A DNA stretch of 64,000 nucleotides from Caenorhabditis remanei. Its lineage: Eukaryota > Nematoda > Chromadorea > Rhabditida > Rhabditidae. Of this stretch, positions 50,801 to 62,800 are shown piece by piece. The notes beneath the pieces were generated by a model, which had not been told where the DNA came from, did no database searches, and saw only the letters and a list, made by a program, of their open reading frames with translations. The DNA is taken from contig NC_071331.1 in the NCBI RefSeq assembly GCF_010183535.1, positions 14,136,001-14,200,000 on the forward strand. Reading direction: 5' to 3'. Within the stretch, counting starts at the first letter, position 1; every line of letters begins with the position of its first letter. Made by a program: the position numbers and the translations under genes.

Positions 50801-53800
50801 GATCAGGACGTCGCTTACGAACGATCTTCACCTTTGTTGGAATCTGTCGAAGAGCCCATTCTGGAAAAGAAAGAACCGGAACTGACTCAAGAAGAAATCG
50901 ATCACATTGCTAGAATCCAAAGTCTAGCTGAGCAGTCATCTTTCGAACAAGCAGCCCCTCCGACTCGTCCACCAGTTCCTCAAAGAATGGCAACAGTTGA
51001 AGAACCAATTGCTACGACCGATCTTCATGAAGAGGACAGATCGAGTGCAACATCAGGAGCTGTCTTCGAGAAATCATTCGACCAAGAAGTCGCTTACGAA
51101 CGATCTTCACCTTTGTTGGAATCTGTCGAAGAGCCCATTCTGGAAAAGAAAGAACCGGAACTGACTCAAGAAGAGATTGATCACATCGCTTGGATTCAAA
51201 GCTTGGCACAGCAGTCATCTTTCGAACAAGCAGCCCCTCCGACTCGTCCACCAGTTTCACAAAGAATGGCAACAGTTGAAGAACCAATTGCTACGACCGA
51301 TCTTCATGAAGAGGACAGATCCAGTGCAACATCAGGAGCTGACTTCGAGAAATCATTCGACCAGGAAGCGGCTTACGAACGATCTTCACCTTTGTTGGAA
51401 TCTGTCGAAGAGCCCATTCTGGAGAAGAAAAAACCTGAACTGACTCAAGATGAAATCGATCACATTGCTAGAATCCAAAGTCTAGCTGAGCAGTCATCAT
51501 TCGAACAAGCAGCCCCTCCGACTCGTCCACCAGTTCCACAAAGAATGGCAACAGTTGAAGAACCAATTGCTACGACCGATCTTCATGAAGAGGACAGATC
51601 AAGTGCAACATCAGGAGCTGACTTCGAGAAATCATTCGACCAGGAAGCGGCTTACGAACGATCTTCACCTTTGTTGGAACCTGTCGAAGAGCCGATTTTG
51701 GAAAAGAAAGAACCGGAACTGACTCAAGAAGAGATTGATCACATCGCTAGAATCCAAAGTCTTGCTGAGCAGTCATCTTTCGAACAAGCAGCACCTGCGA
51801 CTCGTCCACCAGTTCCACAAAGAATGGCAACAGTTGAAGAACCGGTTGCTACGACCGATCTTCATGAAGAGGACAGATCAAGTGCAACATCAGGAGCTGA
51901 CTTCGAGAAATCATTCGATCAGGACGTCGCTTACGAACGATCTTCACCTTTGTTGGAATCTGTCGAAGAGCCCATTCTGGAGAAGAAAGAACCTGAACTG
52001 ACTCAAGATGAAATCGATCACATTGCTAGAATCCAAAGTCTAGCTGAGCAGTCATCATTCGAACAAGCAGCACCTCCGACTCGTCCACCAGTTCCACAAA
52101 GAATGGCAACAGTTGAAGAACCGGTTGCTACGACCGATCTTCATGAAGAGGACAGATCAAGTGCAACATCAGGAGCTGACTTCGAGAAATCATTCGACCA
52201 GGAAGCGGCTTACGAACGATCTTCACCTTTGTTGGAACCTGTCGAAGAGCCGATTTTGGAAAAGAAAGAACCGGAACTGACTCAAGAAGAAATCGATCAC
52301 ATCGCTTGGATTCAAAGTCTAGCTGAGCAGTCATCATTCGAACAAGCAGCACATGCGACTCGTCCACCAGTTCCACAAAGAATGGCAACAGTTGAAGAAC
52401 CGGTTGCTACGACCGATCTTCATGAAGAGGACAGATCAAGTGCAACATCAGGAGCTGACTTCGAGAAATCATTCGATCAAGACGTCGCTTACGACCGATC
52501 TTCACCTTTGTTGGAATCTGTCGAAGAGCCGATTTTGGAAAAGAAAGAACCGGAACTGACTCAAGAAGAGATTGATCACATCGCTTGGATTCAAAGCTTG
52601 GCACAGCAGTCATCATTCGAACAAGCAGCACATGCGACTCGTCCACCAGTTCCACAAAGAATGGCAACAGTTGAAGAACCAATTGCTACGACCGATCTTC
52701 ATGAAGAGGACAGATCCAGTGCAACATCAGGAGCTGACTTCGATCAGTCTTTTGATCAAGAAGTCGCTTACGAACGATCTTCACCTTTGTTGGAATCTGT
52801 CGAAGAGCCGATTTTGGAAAAGAAAGAACCGGAACTGACTCAAGAAGAGATTGATCACATCGCTAGAATCCAAAGTCTTGCTGAGCAGTCATCTTTCGAA
52901 CAAGCAGCCCCTCCGACTCGTCCACCAGTTCCTCAAAGAATGGCAACAGTTGAAGAACCAATTGCTACGACCGATCTTCATGAAGAGGACAGATCGAGTG
53001 CAACATCAGGAGCTGTCTTCGAGAAATCATTCGATCAAGACGTCGCTTACGAACAATCTTCACCTTTGTTGGAATCTGTCGAAGAGCCCATTCTGGAGAA
53101 GAAAGAACCTGAACTGACTCAAGATGAAATCGATCACATTGCTAGAATCCAAAGTCTTGCTGAGCAGTCATCTTTCGAACAAGCAGCCCCTCCGACTCGT
53201 CCACCAGTTTCTCAAAGAATGGCAACAGTTGAAGAACCAATTGCTACGACCGATCTTCATGAAGAGGACAGATCGAGTGCAACATCAGGAGCTGTCTTCG
53301 AGAAATCATTCGACCAAGAAGTCGCTTACGAACGATCTTCACCTTTGTTGGAATCTGTCGAAGAGCCCATTCTGGAAAAGAAAGAACCGGAACTGACTCA
53401 AGAAGAAATCGATCACATTGCTAGAATCCAAAGTCTAGCTGAGCAGTCATCTTTCGAACAAGCAGCCCCTCCGACTCGTCCACCAGTTCCTCAAAGAATG
53501 GCAACAGTTGAAGAACCAACTGCTACGACCGATCTTCATGAAGAGGACAGATCCAGTGCAACATCAGGAGCTGACTTCGAGAAATCATTCGATCAAGACG
53601 TCGCTTACGAACGATCTTCACCTTTGTTGGAACCTGTCGAAGAGCCGATTTTGGAAAAGAAAGAACCGGAACTGACTCAAGAAGAAATCGATCACATCGC
53701 TTGGATTCAAAGCTTGGCACAGCAGTCATCTTTCGAACAAGCAGCCCCTCCGACTCGTCCACCAGTTTCACAAAGAATGGCAACAGTTGAAGAACCAATT

Positions 53801-56800
53801 GCTACGACCGATCTTCATGAAGAGGACAGATCCAGTGCAACATCAGGAGCTGACTTCGAGAAATCATTCGATCAGGACGTCGCTTACGAACGATCTTCAC
53901 CTTTGTTGGAATCTGTCGAAGAGCCGATTTTGGAAAAGAAAGAACCGGAACTGACTCAAGATGAAATCGATCACATTGCTAGAATCCAAAGTCTAGCTGA
54001 GCAGTCATCTTTCGAACAAGCAGCCCCTCCGACTCGTCCACCAGTTCCTCAAAGAATGGCAACAGTTGAAGAACCAATTGCTACGACCGATCTTCATGAA
54101 GAGGACAGATCGAGTGCAACATCAGGAGCTGTCTTCGAGAAATCATTCGACCAAGAAGTCGCTTACGAACGATCTTCACCTTTGTTGGAATCTGTCGAAG
54201 AGCCCATTCTGGAAAAGAAAGAACCGGAACTGACTCAAGAAGAGATTGATCACATCGCTTGGATTCAAAGCTTGGCACAGCAATCATCTTTCGAACAAGC
54301 AGCCCCTCCGACTCGTCCACCAGTTCCACAAAGAATGGCAACAGTTGAAGAACCAGTTGCTACGACCGATCTTCATGAAAAGGACAGATCCAGTGCAACA
54401 TCAGAAGCTGACTTCGATCAGTCTTTTGATCAAGAAGTCGCTTACGAACGATCTTCACCTTTGTTGGAACCTGTGGAAGAGCCGATTTTGGAAAAGAGAG
54501 AACCGGAACTGACTCAAGATGAAATCGATCACATTGCTAGAATCCAAAGTCTAGCTGAGCAGTCATCATTCGAACAAGCAACACCTCTGACTCGTCCACC
54601 AGTTCCACAAAGAATGGGAGCTGACTTCGAGAAATCATTCGTTCAGGACGTCGCTCACGAACGATTTTCACTCTTGTTGGAATCTGTCGATAATCCAGAT
54701 TCGGTCCGTAAGGAAGAAGTCGACCGTCTTGCATTTGTAGATCGGAACGTAACGCGGAATGAGGATGAAGAAGAACAACTGTCAAACATGTCTTCACCAA
54801 CTGATGAGGACCACGTCTACGACCGGACTACTCCGCTGTTGTTCTCAGATCAAGATTCCTTTGATAAAGAGTTTGCTGTCAACGCAAGCAAACAATGCCA
54901 CGTGGAAGACAACTGGGCGAATTTCGGAGAAATTTCAGCAATTCCTTGTGTTGATTGGCCAACTACTGCTTCTTTTCAAAAAAGTCAAACTGGTTTTGAA
55001 CAACCTATCTCCAGCGTAGTCCGTAAGAAAAGTAGTTGGGATCACAGTGTAATTCTAAAGGAAGATGCTATAGCAGAAGAAGACGAATGTGTTGTATCGG
55101 GAGATTTACCGCCAGTAAAGGAGACTGTCACAAGTTACTGGAAAAAATCCTCAATTCCAACTGTTCGCATTGAATGTGTTTCAGACGATAAGTTGCACGG
55201 TGATAACTTTGAATCCGTTCAATTACCAAGTGAAGATTCTGAAAAATCGTCAGATAAAATTGAAACGACTTGTCAAGATGAATTTGTGCAAAGTGCTGAT
55301 TTATTAGAAGATGACTTAGAAGATGAACTGTCAGATCATGAAGAATTGAAGCACTGTTCCTCTCAATATTCGTTTGACGCTTCACTTCCTCCATTCCATC
55401 AGTACGCGGCTTGTCCTTCAATTACACCGTCGGAAGGAGATGAAGGAAGGCTATCTGACACGGGAGCGCCAGTTTCTGATGATATTTATAATGAAGAAGT
55501 GAACAGACAAATTGAAGAACTGTCCACGCTGGCAACCTTATCAAAAACTGCATTACCCGTCGTTGAGATCAGAATTGACGAAGCCACCAGTGAATCATCT
55601 GCGCAACAATTAGATGACGAGTCTGATGCGACGTCAGTGGCCGACCAAGATGGATCTCTGGCTGACGGAGAATTGACTCAAGATGAATGGGAGCATACAG
55701 AGGCAATAGGAAATCAAGGAAACTTTGCTATCCATTCTTGTGAATCGAGCGTGAAGAATATAGAGCAGATTTTCGACACACCAGATCTGACCGAATACGA
55801 GCTAACTCATATTGCTAGAATAGCGGCCATGGCGGGTGAAGATTTTGAAGAACCTCTTCGAACACCACAACCAAAAATCATCCTTCCATCACCGACAGCT
55901 TTGGAGAAATCAGAACTCACTCAGGAAGAACAAGATCACAATGGAAGAATTGCAGCGATGGTTGCTGAAAATTTCAAATCATCGATTCCTGTTGAACAGT
56001 CTGTTCAAGTCTCATCTGAACCAGTATTGACGGAAGAAGAACAACGACATATTGAAAGAGTTGCTGCAATGGCTGCTGATGATTTCCATGCTTCGACATT
56101 TTTCTCTTCTAAACCACCTCAACTTTCAGAACCGGAATTAACTGCAGAAGAACGATCTCACATTGAAAGAATAGCTGCAATGGCAAATCAAGACTTTTCT
56201 ACATCAATGATCGTCAAAAAACCATACGCAGTTGAACCAAAACTGACACAAGAAGAAATAGATCACATCAAAAGAATAACTGCAATAGCATCTGAAGATT
56301 CCCAGCAACCTCATCTGGTACCTCCATCCCAACCTAAACCCGTTGAATTTGAACTCTCGCAAGAAGAAAAAGACCACATTGCCAGAATTTCTTCAATGGC
56401 AGAGGACTTCAGCGTGCCTGTCGTATATACCGCAGCTACAGTAATAGAGCATCTTGAACCGGATCTAACCCAAGAGGAGAAAGATCACATTGCAAGAATA
56501 ACCGAGTTGGCTAATCAAGACTTTGTTCCAGCCGGGCAAGTTTCCGAATCATATGTTCCATCTGAACCTGAATTAACACAAGAAGAGATCGATCACATTG
56601 CAAAGATTGCGGAAATGGCTGCGATTGATTGTGGACATTTTTCCAGTACACTTCAAGAATCTTTCCGAGATGCACCTGTTCGAGAACAACCTTCTGGTGA
56701 TGATCCATCAAGAACTTCTGAAATTGATCACATTTTGGATGATCTTCGTTACTCTGAAGTTACTACTGCTTATGCTGAACATCAGTTTCCAATATCACCT

Positions 56801-59800
56801 GAAGTTTATGTACGAGTTCCTTGTACAGATGGAATCAAAGAAAACGCATCGCATGATGTCGAAGCTAATCAATCATCAGCTAGTACTAAAACAAGTAGTT
56901 CAGCAGAAATCGTTCAAGAAGCAACAACTGTCACATATAAAAAAGAGAATGTATCATTGTATGGAGCTGACATCGAGAAATCATTCGACCAAGAATTCGG
57001 TTACGGCCGATCTTCACCTCTGTTGGAAACTGCCAAAGAACCGATTCTGGAGAAGAAAGAACCGGAACTGACTCAAGAAGAGATTGGATATATTTCTCAA
57101 CACCCATATTTGTTTGAGCAGTCATCATTCGAACAAATAGCCGTTCCGATAACACCTGTTGTTATTTCTGATGATAAAGAAGATTTCAGTAGTCATCAGA
57201 AAAAGTATGAAACAGATAAAGAAGATTTGAAACTGACTAAGCTGGATCATACTGTAAAGATGAATGCAGTGTCTGAAGAAGATTATCTTATTTCCGCTCA
57301 AGAATATACCAGGGCGAACTTCGGCAAAGAAAAACAATTCGATTTGGAGAGAAGTGATTCGGGAGATAGATCAAGTGCTACTTCGGGTGCTGATACAGAA
57401 AAATCTTTCGACGAAGATTCATCATTACAACGTTCAACGCCCTATCTTGAACATGTACAGCAGTCGTTTATTGTTAAGAAAGAGCCTGAGCTTACACAGG
57501 AAGAACTTGATCATATCGCTCAAATACAGAGCCTTGCTGAGCAGTCATCATTCGATCAAGTAATTGAAGTGGTTGCTCCGTCTTCAGATGCCAATCGATC
57601 CGGTAGTTCGCATCAAGAAGAAGGAAGGTCGAGTTCTGTCAGATCTAGTGATTATCTAGATACAGTTACACCTTTATCTTCTTGCGCTGCAACACCAATT
57701 CTGACAAATCCAAAACTTGTTCAAGAAGAGCTTGATCACATTGCCTTTGTTCAAAAAATGGCTGAACATTTCACTTTTGAAGATGTCGAAACACCAATTT
57801 TAACCAAGAAAACAACATCTCATAGTGTCAGTGATAACTTTGTTTCAAGAGAACGTGATGAATCTGGTATCAAACAACTTGAATCACCTGTACTTTCTCC
57901 AGTTGATGAATATAACGGAGCAGAGCTGACTCAAGAAGAGTTGGACCATATTGCGAAAATACAGGAGATGGCAAATCTGTCATCATTTGAAGCCGTTTGT
58001 AGTCCAGTGCAATTTGATCTAGAATCAGCCGGAGAACCATCAGAATCCATTAAACAGAATCTAAACACATCAACCAATATTGAAGAAAAGCAATCGTTTC
58101 CAAGTCCTTCATTTGCTATAATAACGGAAAACACCATTCGTCTCAATAACCAACAATCAGAAGATCAGTCAAGCCCAACATCTGGAGCAGATATGGAGAG
58201 ATCAATCGACTTCGATCAAAATACTTCATATGAATATTCTTGTTATGAACCCAGTCAACCTATCATAGTTGAACAAGTTGAGCAAAACAATTACGCCAAA
58301 TCCCCAACTCGAATTGAAGACCCATCTGATTCAAAGTTCTTAACGACTGCAGAAATGAGCAAACATGTGAAAAAAGAAATATCAGAAGATAGATCAAGTG
58401 CCACATCAGCAGCAGATTCCCATCGATCTTTCGATTCGGAGTTATCGAAAGATCGTGAATATGTTGATCAAGACAAGCAAATTGAAGGAGATGAACAACT
58501 ACTAACACAAGAAGAGTTGGATCACATTGCAATGGTACAGAGAATGGCGGAGCAATCATCGTTCGAGCAGTTCGGAGTACAGACAGTTGTAAATGAGAGT
58601 ATCGAAAAGCGAAAATCTGAAGAGAACAACTCCAGTGCAACTTCAGTAGCTGATGTTCCATCTTCATTCGATGTTTTGTCTCCAATTCCACCAGAACCAC
58701 TGGATGATCACGATACGACTGTTCAAAGATTAGCAACCGATGCTTCAATCAAAATTTCAAATATGGCTAGTATTGCTGCTGTTTCTGAACAACCATCGAT
58801 TGTTTTCCAAACATCTCAAGAACATTCAAGTGCGACATCTGGAGCTGACATTGAAAGGTCATTTGACGGAATCTCACCACTTCCCAATTTTAATGAAAGC
58901 CCGGAAATGACGTGCGATGAGATGAACTATGTTCTAATGGTCACTCATATGGCAGAAACTGTTGCTATACCGGCACTTCAAATGGAGAAATCAACAATCA
59001 GACAAGGTATTCTACCTCAAACATCAGAAGACTTGTCTGGTGTAACGTCGGGAGCCGATACTAAAAGGACATCTTCAATATCAGAAACGGAAGCGAAAAG
59101 AAATAGTGACCAGTCGAACGGTCTTACCGAAGAAGAGCTGAAACATATTGCTGAAGTACTAAGGAAAGCGGAAGCCTCATCTGCAGCCAGTGGAGTGTTT
59201 GAAAGAGATTCGAATCTCCCGCCACTACGAAGAACCTCAATCACTTACACTTCTCATTTCTCCCCTTCAGTTATTCGAGATCTCAGATCATCAACATCAT
59301 TCTCTTCTGCTCCTGTCACAACGGAAGAAGAAGAAGAAGGAGGAACAAAACCAAAGTTGAAGAGAGAACCAAGCACTCAAGTTGTATACACCGATCACTT
59401 CCTACGAGATCTTCAATCGATAAATGCATCATTAGAGAAAGGAGAAGATGACACCGACGTCGCAATTGAAGAAATCAGTAACGATCGAGATAATGCGAGT
59501 TCACCACTTCCAGAAGAAGATGAAATGATCACAGATGTTTATCAATTTGATACTGGAACATCCCTTCATGTTCAACAATATGTAATGCAACAATCAACTT
59601 TCCAAGAAGCTTCAGGCCTTCATTTATCTCCAATTCGACGAACAATGAGTGCCGCATGCACAGCCGAAAAACATATAGACGAAGCAGAGAATATAAAAGA
59701 AAGAGAGGTTAAGCATGCTCAGAGCCATGATCAAATTAAGAAGAGAGCTGAAGGAGAACCAAATGCTTATGAACTTCTTGAGCAACACAGCTTCCGTCAT

Positions 59801-62800
59801 ACACAACCGCTTCTCTGTAATGTTGATTTCCTTTGGCGTCTCAATTTCGCGGCGAACAGAATGACAGAGGAGATTGCCGAAGAGGTGGGTTAAATTTCGA
59901 ATGTGTTTAGACATGGGCGTGTGACGACCCAACTAGGGATAGCAGATGAGCAAATTTGATTACAGGCTGGTAGAGAATTGCGTGCCTACTATCGGAATGT
60001 GGCTAACCCACGGGCTAGATATTTCTCCGACGCTTATGATATTGGAACTGACGAAGAAGAGGAAGAAGTCACAGAACCGTATGTTTTTTTTCGAATAATT
60101 TTTAAGCTTCGAATCGATTGATTTACGAAAATACAAAAAAATTGTTGGAAACAGCTTTGTAGAACAAACATTTGTGTTCTAAAAATGTATTGTCGGAACT
60201 TTTTTATTTCGGCAATAATGGAATTACAAAAATTATGTTTCACCGCGCTTGAATAGTCATAAATTTTCTAAATTATAATAAGCGGAAATGAGTTAAAATT
60301 TTTGCGCAACTAGTAAAAATTGAGCGACAACATAAAACCAGACTTGCAACGGCCCGGCCCGGTCGGTCCGGAAGTTCAGTACTGAAAAAAATTCAATTTT
60401 TTTCTCGAAAATTTCCCGATTTTTTTTTCCCGAATATTTCTTAAAAACCATTTTTTGTAGGTTTCGAAGGTTTTTGAAAAATATACTTGAGGAAAAATAT
60501 GAAAAATTTTCAGAAAATAAATTTTTGGACAAAACATTGTAGTGAAAAAAGTTCAAAAATTCCCGGACCGACCGGGCCGGGCCGGGCCGGTCAGTGGTGA
60601 AAACTGAATGAATGTGTGCCCCTTGTGCTTTGCTGCGTGTGTGCCCCCAGTCGTATTGGCGCGATGTTTGAATTTATTTAGCATTGAAATTAATTAGATT
60701 AGAAGTTAAGTAACCTGAATAATGTTGAACAGTTGAACCTGATTTTTGTATGTTATTTTTAGCAAAATTAAAAATATTATTAACTTTAAAAAACTGACAT
60801 GGGAATGACCCAAGGTGAAACGCTGGGTTTTCTTAGGCATTTTGGGAAATGATAGCCCTTACCCCAACTAGAACAAAATAAAAAATATTACGTGCCCCTT
60901 TTAAGTTTCCAGAGAATGGCAGACATAATTCCATTTTTTCGAATTTTTCGAGTTGAACCACTTCGAGACATCGTAACTCGGTCAACTCAAGAGTAATCTT
61001 TCCAAACTAAAGTGTAAACGCAAGATATAGGCCAAGGCTTCATAAAAGGTAAAAGACTCATGTTTCCAGCTGTGACTCCCAGATTACTACAAATCAAAAT
61101 GTGAAATTTTGCACTTCTCATGAAATCAGAAAGTGGTCATTTTCGAAAAAAGGTATTTGGGAGACTATGTCTATCTGGACGTACATCTCAAATAAGGTAC
61201 ATATGCATGCTCAAATATATGGCTCACCTTTCATTTACGAGACTTATTTTCATTTTTTCAATTTTTCAGTTCAACTTCATGTATAGGGGTACGTGTGATT
61301 TTTCAACTGTAGAGTTGATCAATTGTTCTGAGCAAAAGGTATACTGACATTTAAGCGTAATATAGTTTCTAAAACATTGTAATTGCCGTCTAACTAAAAA
61401 AAAGGGCAAATTCACTGAAAAACGCGGAAGTTATTTTTAACGAATTGACGTACCCCTATACATGAAGTTGATCTGAAAAACTGAAAAAATGAAAATAAGT
61501 CTCTGGAATGAAAGGTGAGCCATATATTTGAATACGTATATATACCTTATTTGTCACTGGCAATCGGATAGACATAGTCTCCCAAATACCTTTTTTCGAA
61601 AATGGCCACTTTCTGGTTTCATGAGAAGTGCAAAATTTCACATTTTCATTTATAGTAATTCGGGAGTCACAGCTGGAAACATGAGTTAGTTACCTTTTAT
61701 GAAGCCTTGGCCTATATCTTGCGATTACATTTTAGTTTGAAAAGATTGCTCTTGAATTGACCGAGTTACAATGTCTCGAAGTGGTTCAACTCGAAAAATT
61801 CGAAAAAATGGAATTATGTCTGCCATTCTCTGGAAACTTAAAAGGGGCACGTAATATTTTTATTTTGTTCTAGTTGGGGTAAGGGGTATCATTTCCCAAA
61901 ATATCTAAGAAAACCCAGCGTTTCACCTTGGGTCATTCCCATGTGAGAAAAAACTCCAAAATGAACAGAATTGAAAGAACAGTGAACCTGATTGTTATCA
62001 TCTGGATACATTTTTATTTTCAGATCGCCACTTGGATTCTCTGTTGAACCAATGCGTCCTGAAGAACCGTCATATGGACTCTTCTCATTCTTTACTTCAT
62101 CTAAAAAGAATATAAGTGATCGACCACGTTCTGCTCTTGCAATGTTCACGAATCCATCACCGGCACCGTCGCCAAGTTTGTTAAGAAAAGAATCAGAAGA
62201 CAGAGGAGATATTCTGAATTTATTGAGAAGGCAAGTTTCTGAACTTTCAGGTTTTCTCTTATTCCATCTACTTTTAGATCATCGGGTGCAGACTCAAGAG
62301 CTTCAAATGACAGTTCTGCTTCTCGTCTACCTGATAACGCTCTGGTTGGCTTATCTGAAATTGAAAAACAACACATTATGTCTGTCATTTCTCGTTCAAA
62401 CAGAAACACTTCACCTATGACTTCAAGAAGGTACAGTCTAATTTTTCTCTCGTCATGAAAATAATAAAATCAAATTTCTAGATGTTCTTCTGCATTGCAA
62501 ATGCTTCCTGAAGTTGATAATATATCTGAAGCTGAAAAAGAGCATATTCAAAACATTCTGGAAAAAGCTGAATCAAGAACACCATTTATGATAAAAATTC
62601 CAATGAAAAAACAGATTTCGTCAAGAACTGAATCGACAAATTCTCGAGTTTCAAGTGAAGGAATTGATGAAGAAGTTGAAATTGAAGATCAAAGAAAGAA
62701 GGCTATCGAAGAGCCGATTATAGAAGTTCCATCGAGAGCAGTGACTCCGAGAAATAATTTGAGAGTTATTCCACCTCCAATTGCAATTTCTCATCCAACA

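Larger units (their letters stand above)
26203..54693 (+). repeat. cla-1: Tandem array of about 102 units of 279 bp (93 aa)
   Basis: Units recur at exactly 279 bp: 44 steps from 26476 to 38752 and, with one 36-bp-shorter unit, 55 steps from 39059 to 54368. The first unit (from 26203) is diverged and the last, after 54600, is truncated. Consensus order in each unit: EEDRSSATSGADFEKSFDQ, AYERSSPLLE(P/S)VEEPILEKK, EPELTQ(E/D)EIDHIA(W/R)IQSLA(Q/E)QSSFE, TRPPVPQRMATVEEP. Units differ by few bases and no stop codon or frameshift appears outside the gap. Strongly acidic with one predicted helix (LTQEEIDHIARIQSLAEQ) per unit and otherwise disordered. Confidence 0.97.
60079..62023 (+). other. cla-1: cla-1 intron enlarged by two foldback elements
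   Basis: The 1.95-kb intron between exons 59966-60078 and 62024-62230 holds two inverted-repeat elements (60351-60590 and 60798-61943) and otherwise A/T-rich sequence. No exon seen inside. Confidence 0.7.

Noticed and set aside
28307..53396. Alternative plus-strand frames such as those starting MITSLGFKAWHSS
   Set aside because: They overlap the array in another frame and are broken in most units; shadows of cla-1.
26468..54341. Dozens of antisense open frames of 86-91 codons, one per repeat unit
   Set aside because: They sit in the same place in nearly every 279-bp unit, so they are one chance antisense frame multiplied by the array. The plus-strand frame is continuous and the antisense peptide lacks recognisable domains.
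26203..54693. CRISPR-like array
   Set aside because: Regular period, but units are contiguous coding repeats with no unique spacers, in a eukaryotic gene.
61101..61641. Two similar 61-codon frames (MKFCTSHE...) on opposite strands
   Set aside because: They are the two arms of the foldback element read inward, not genes; no known transposase motif.
61992..62420. Single 142-codon frame across 62231-62277
   Set aside because: Reading through the GC-donor intron shifts into a frame with no charged/Ser pattern after 62278; the spliced version keeps the cla-1 composition and the SEIEKQHI motif.
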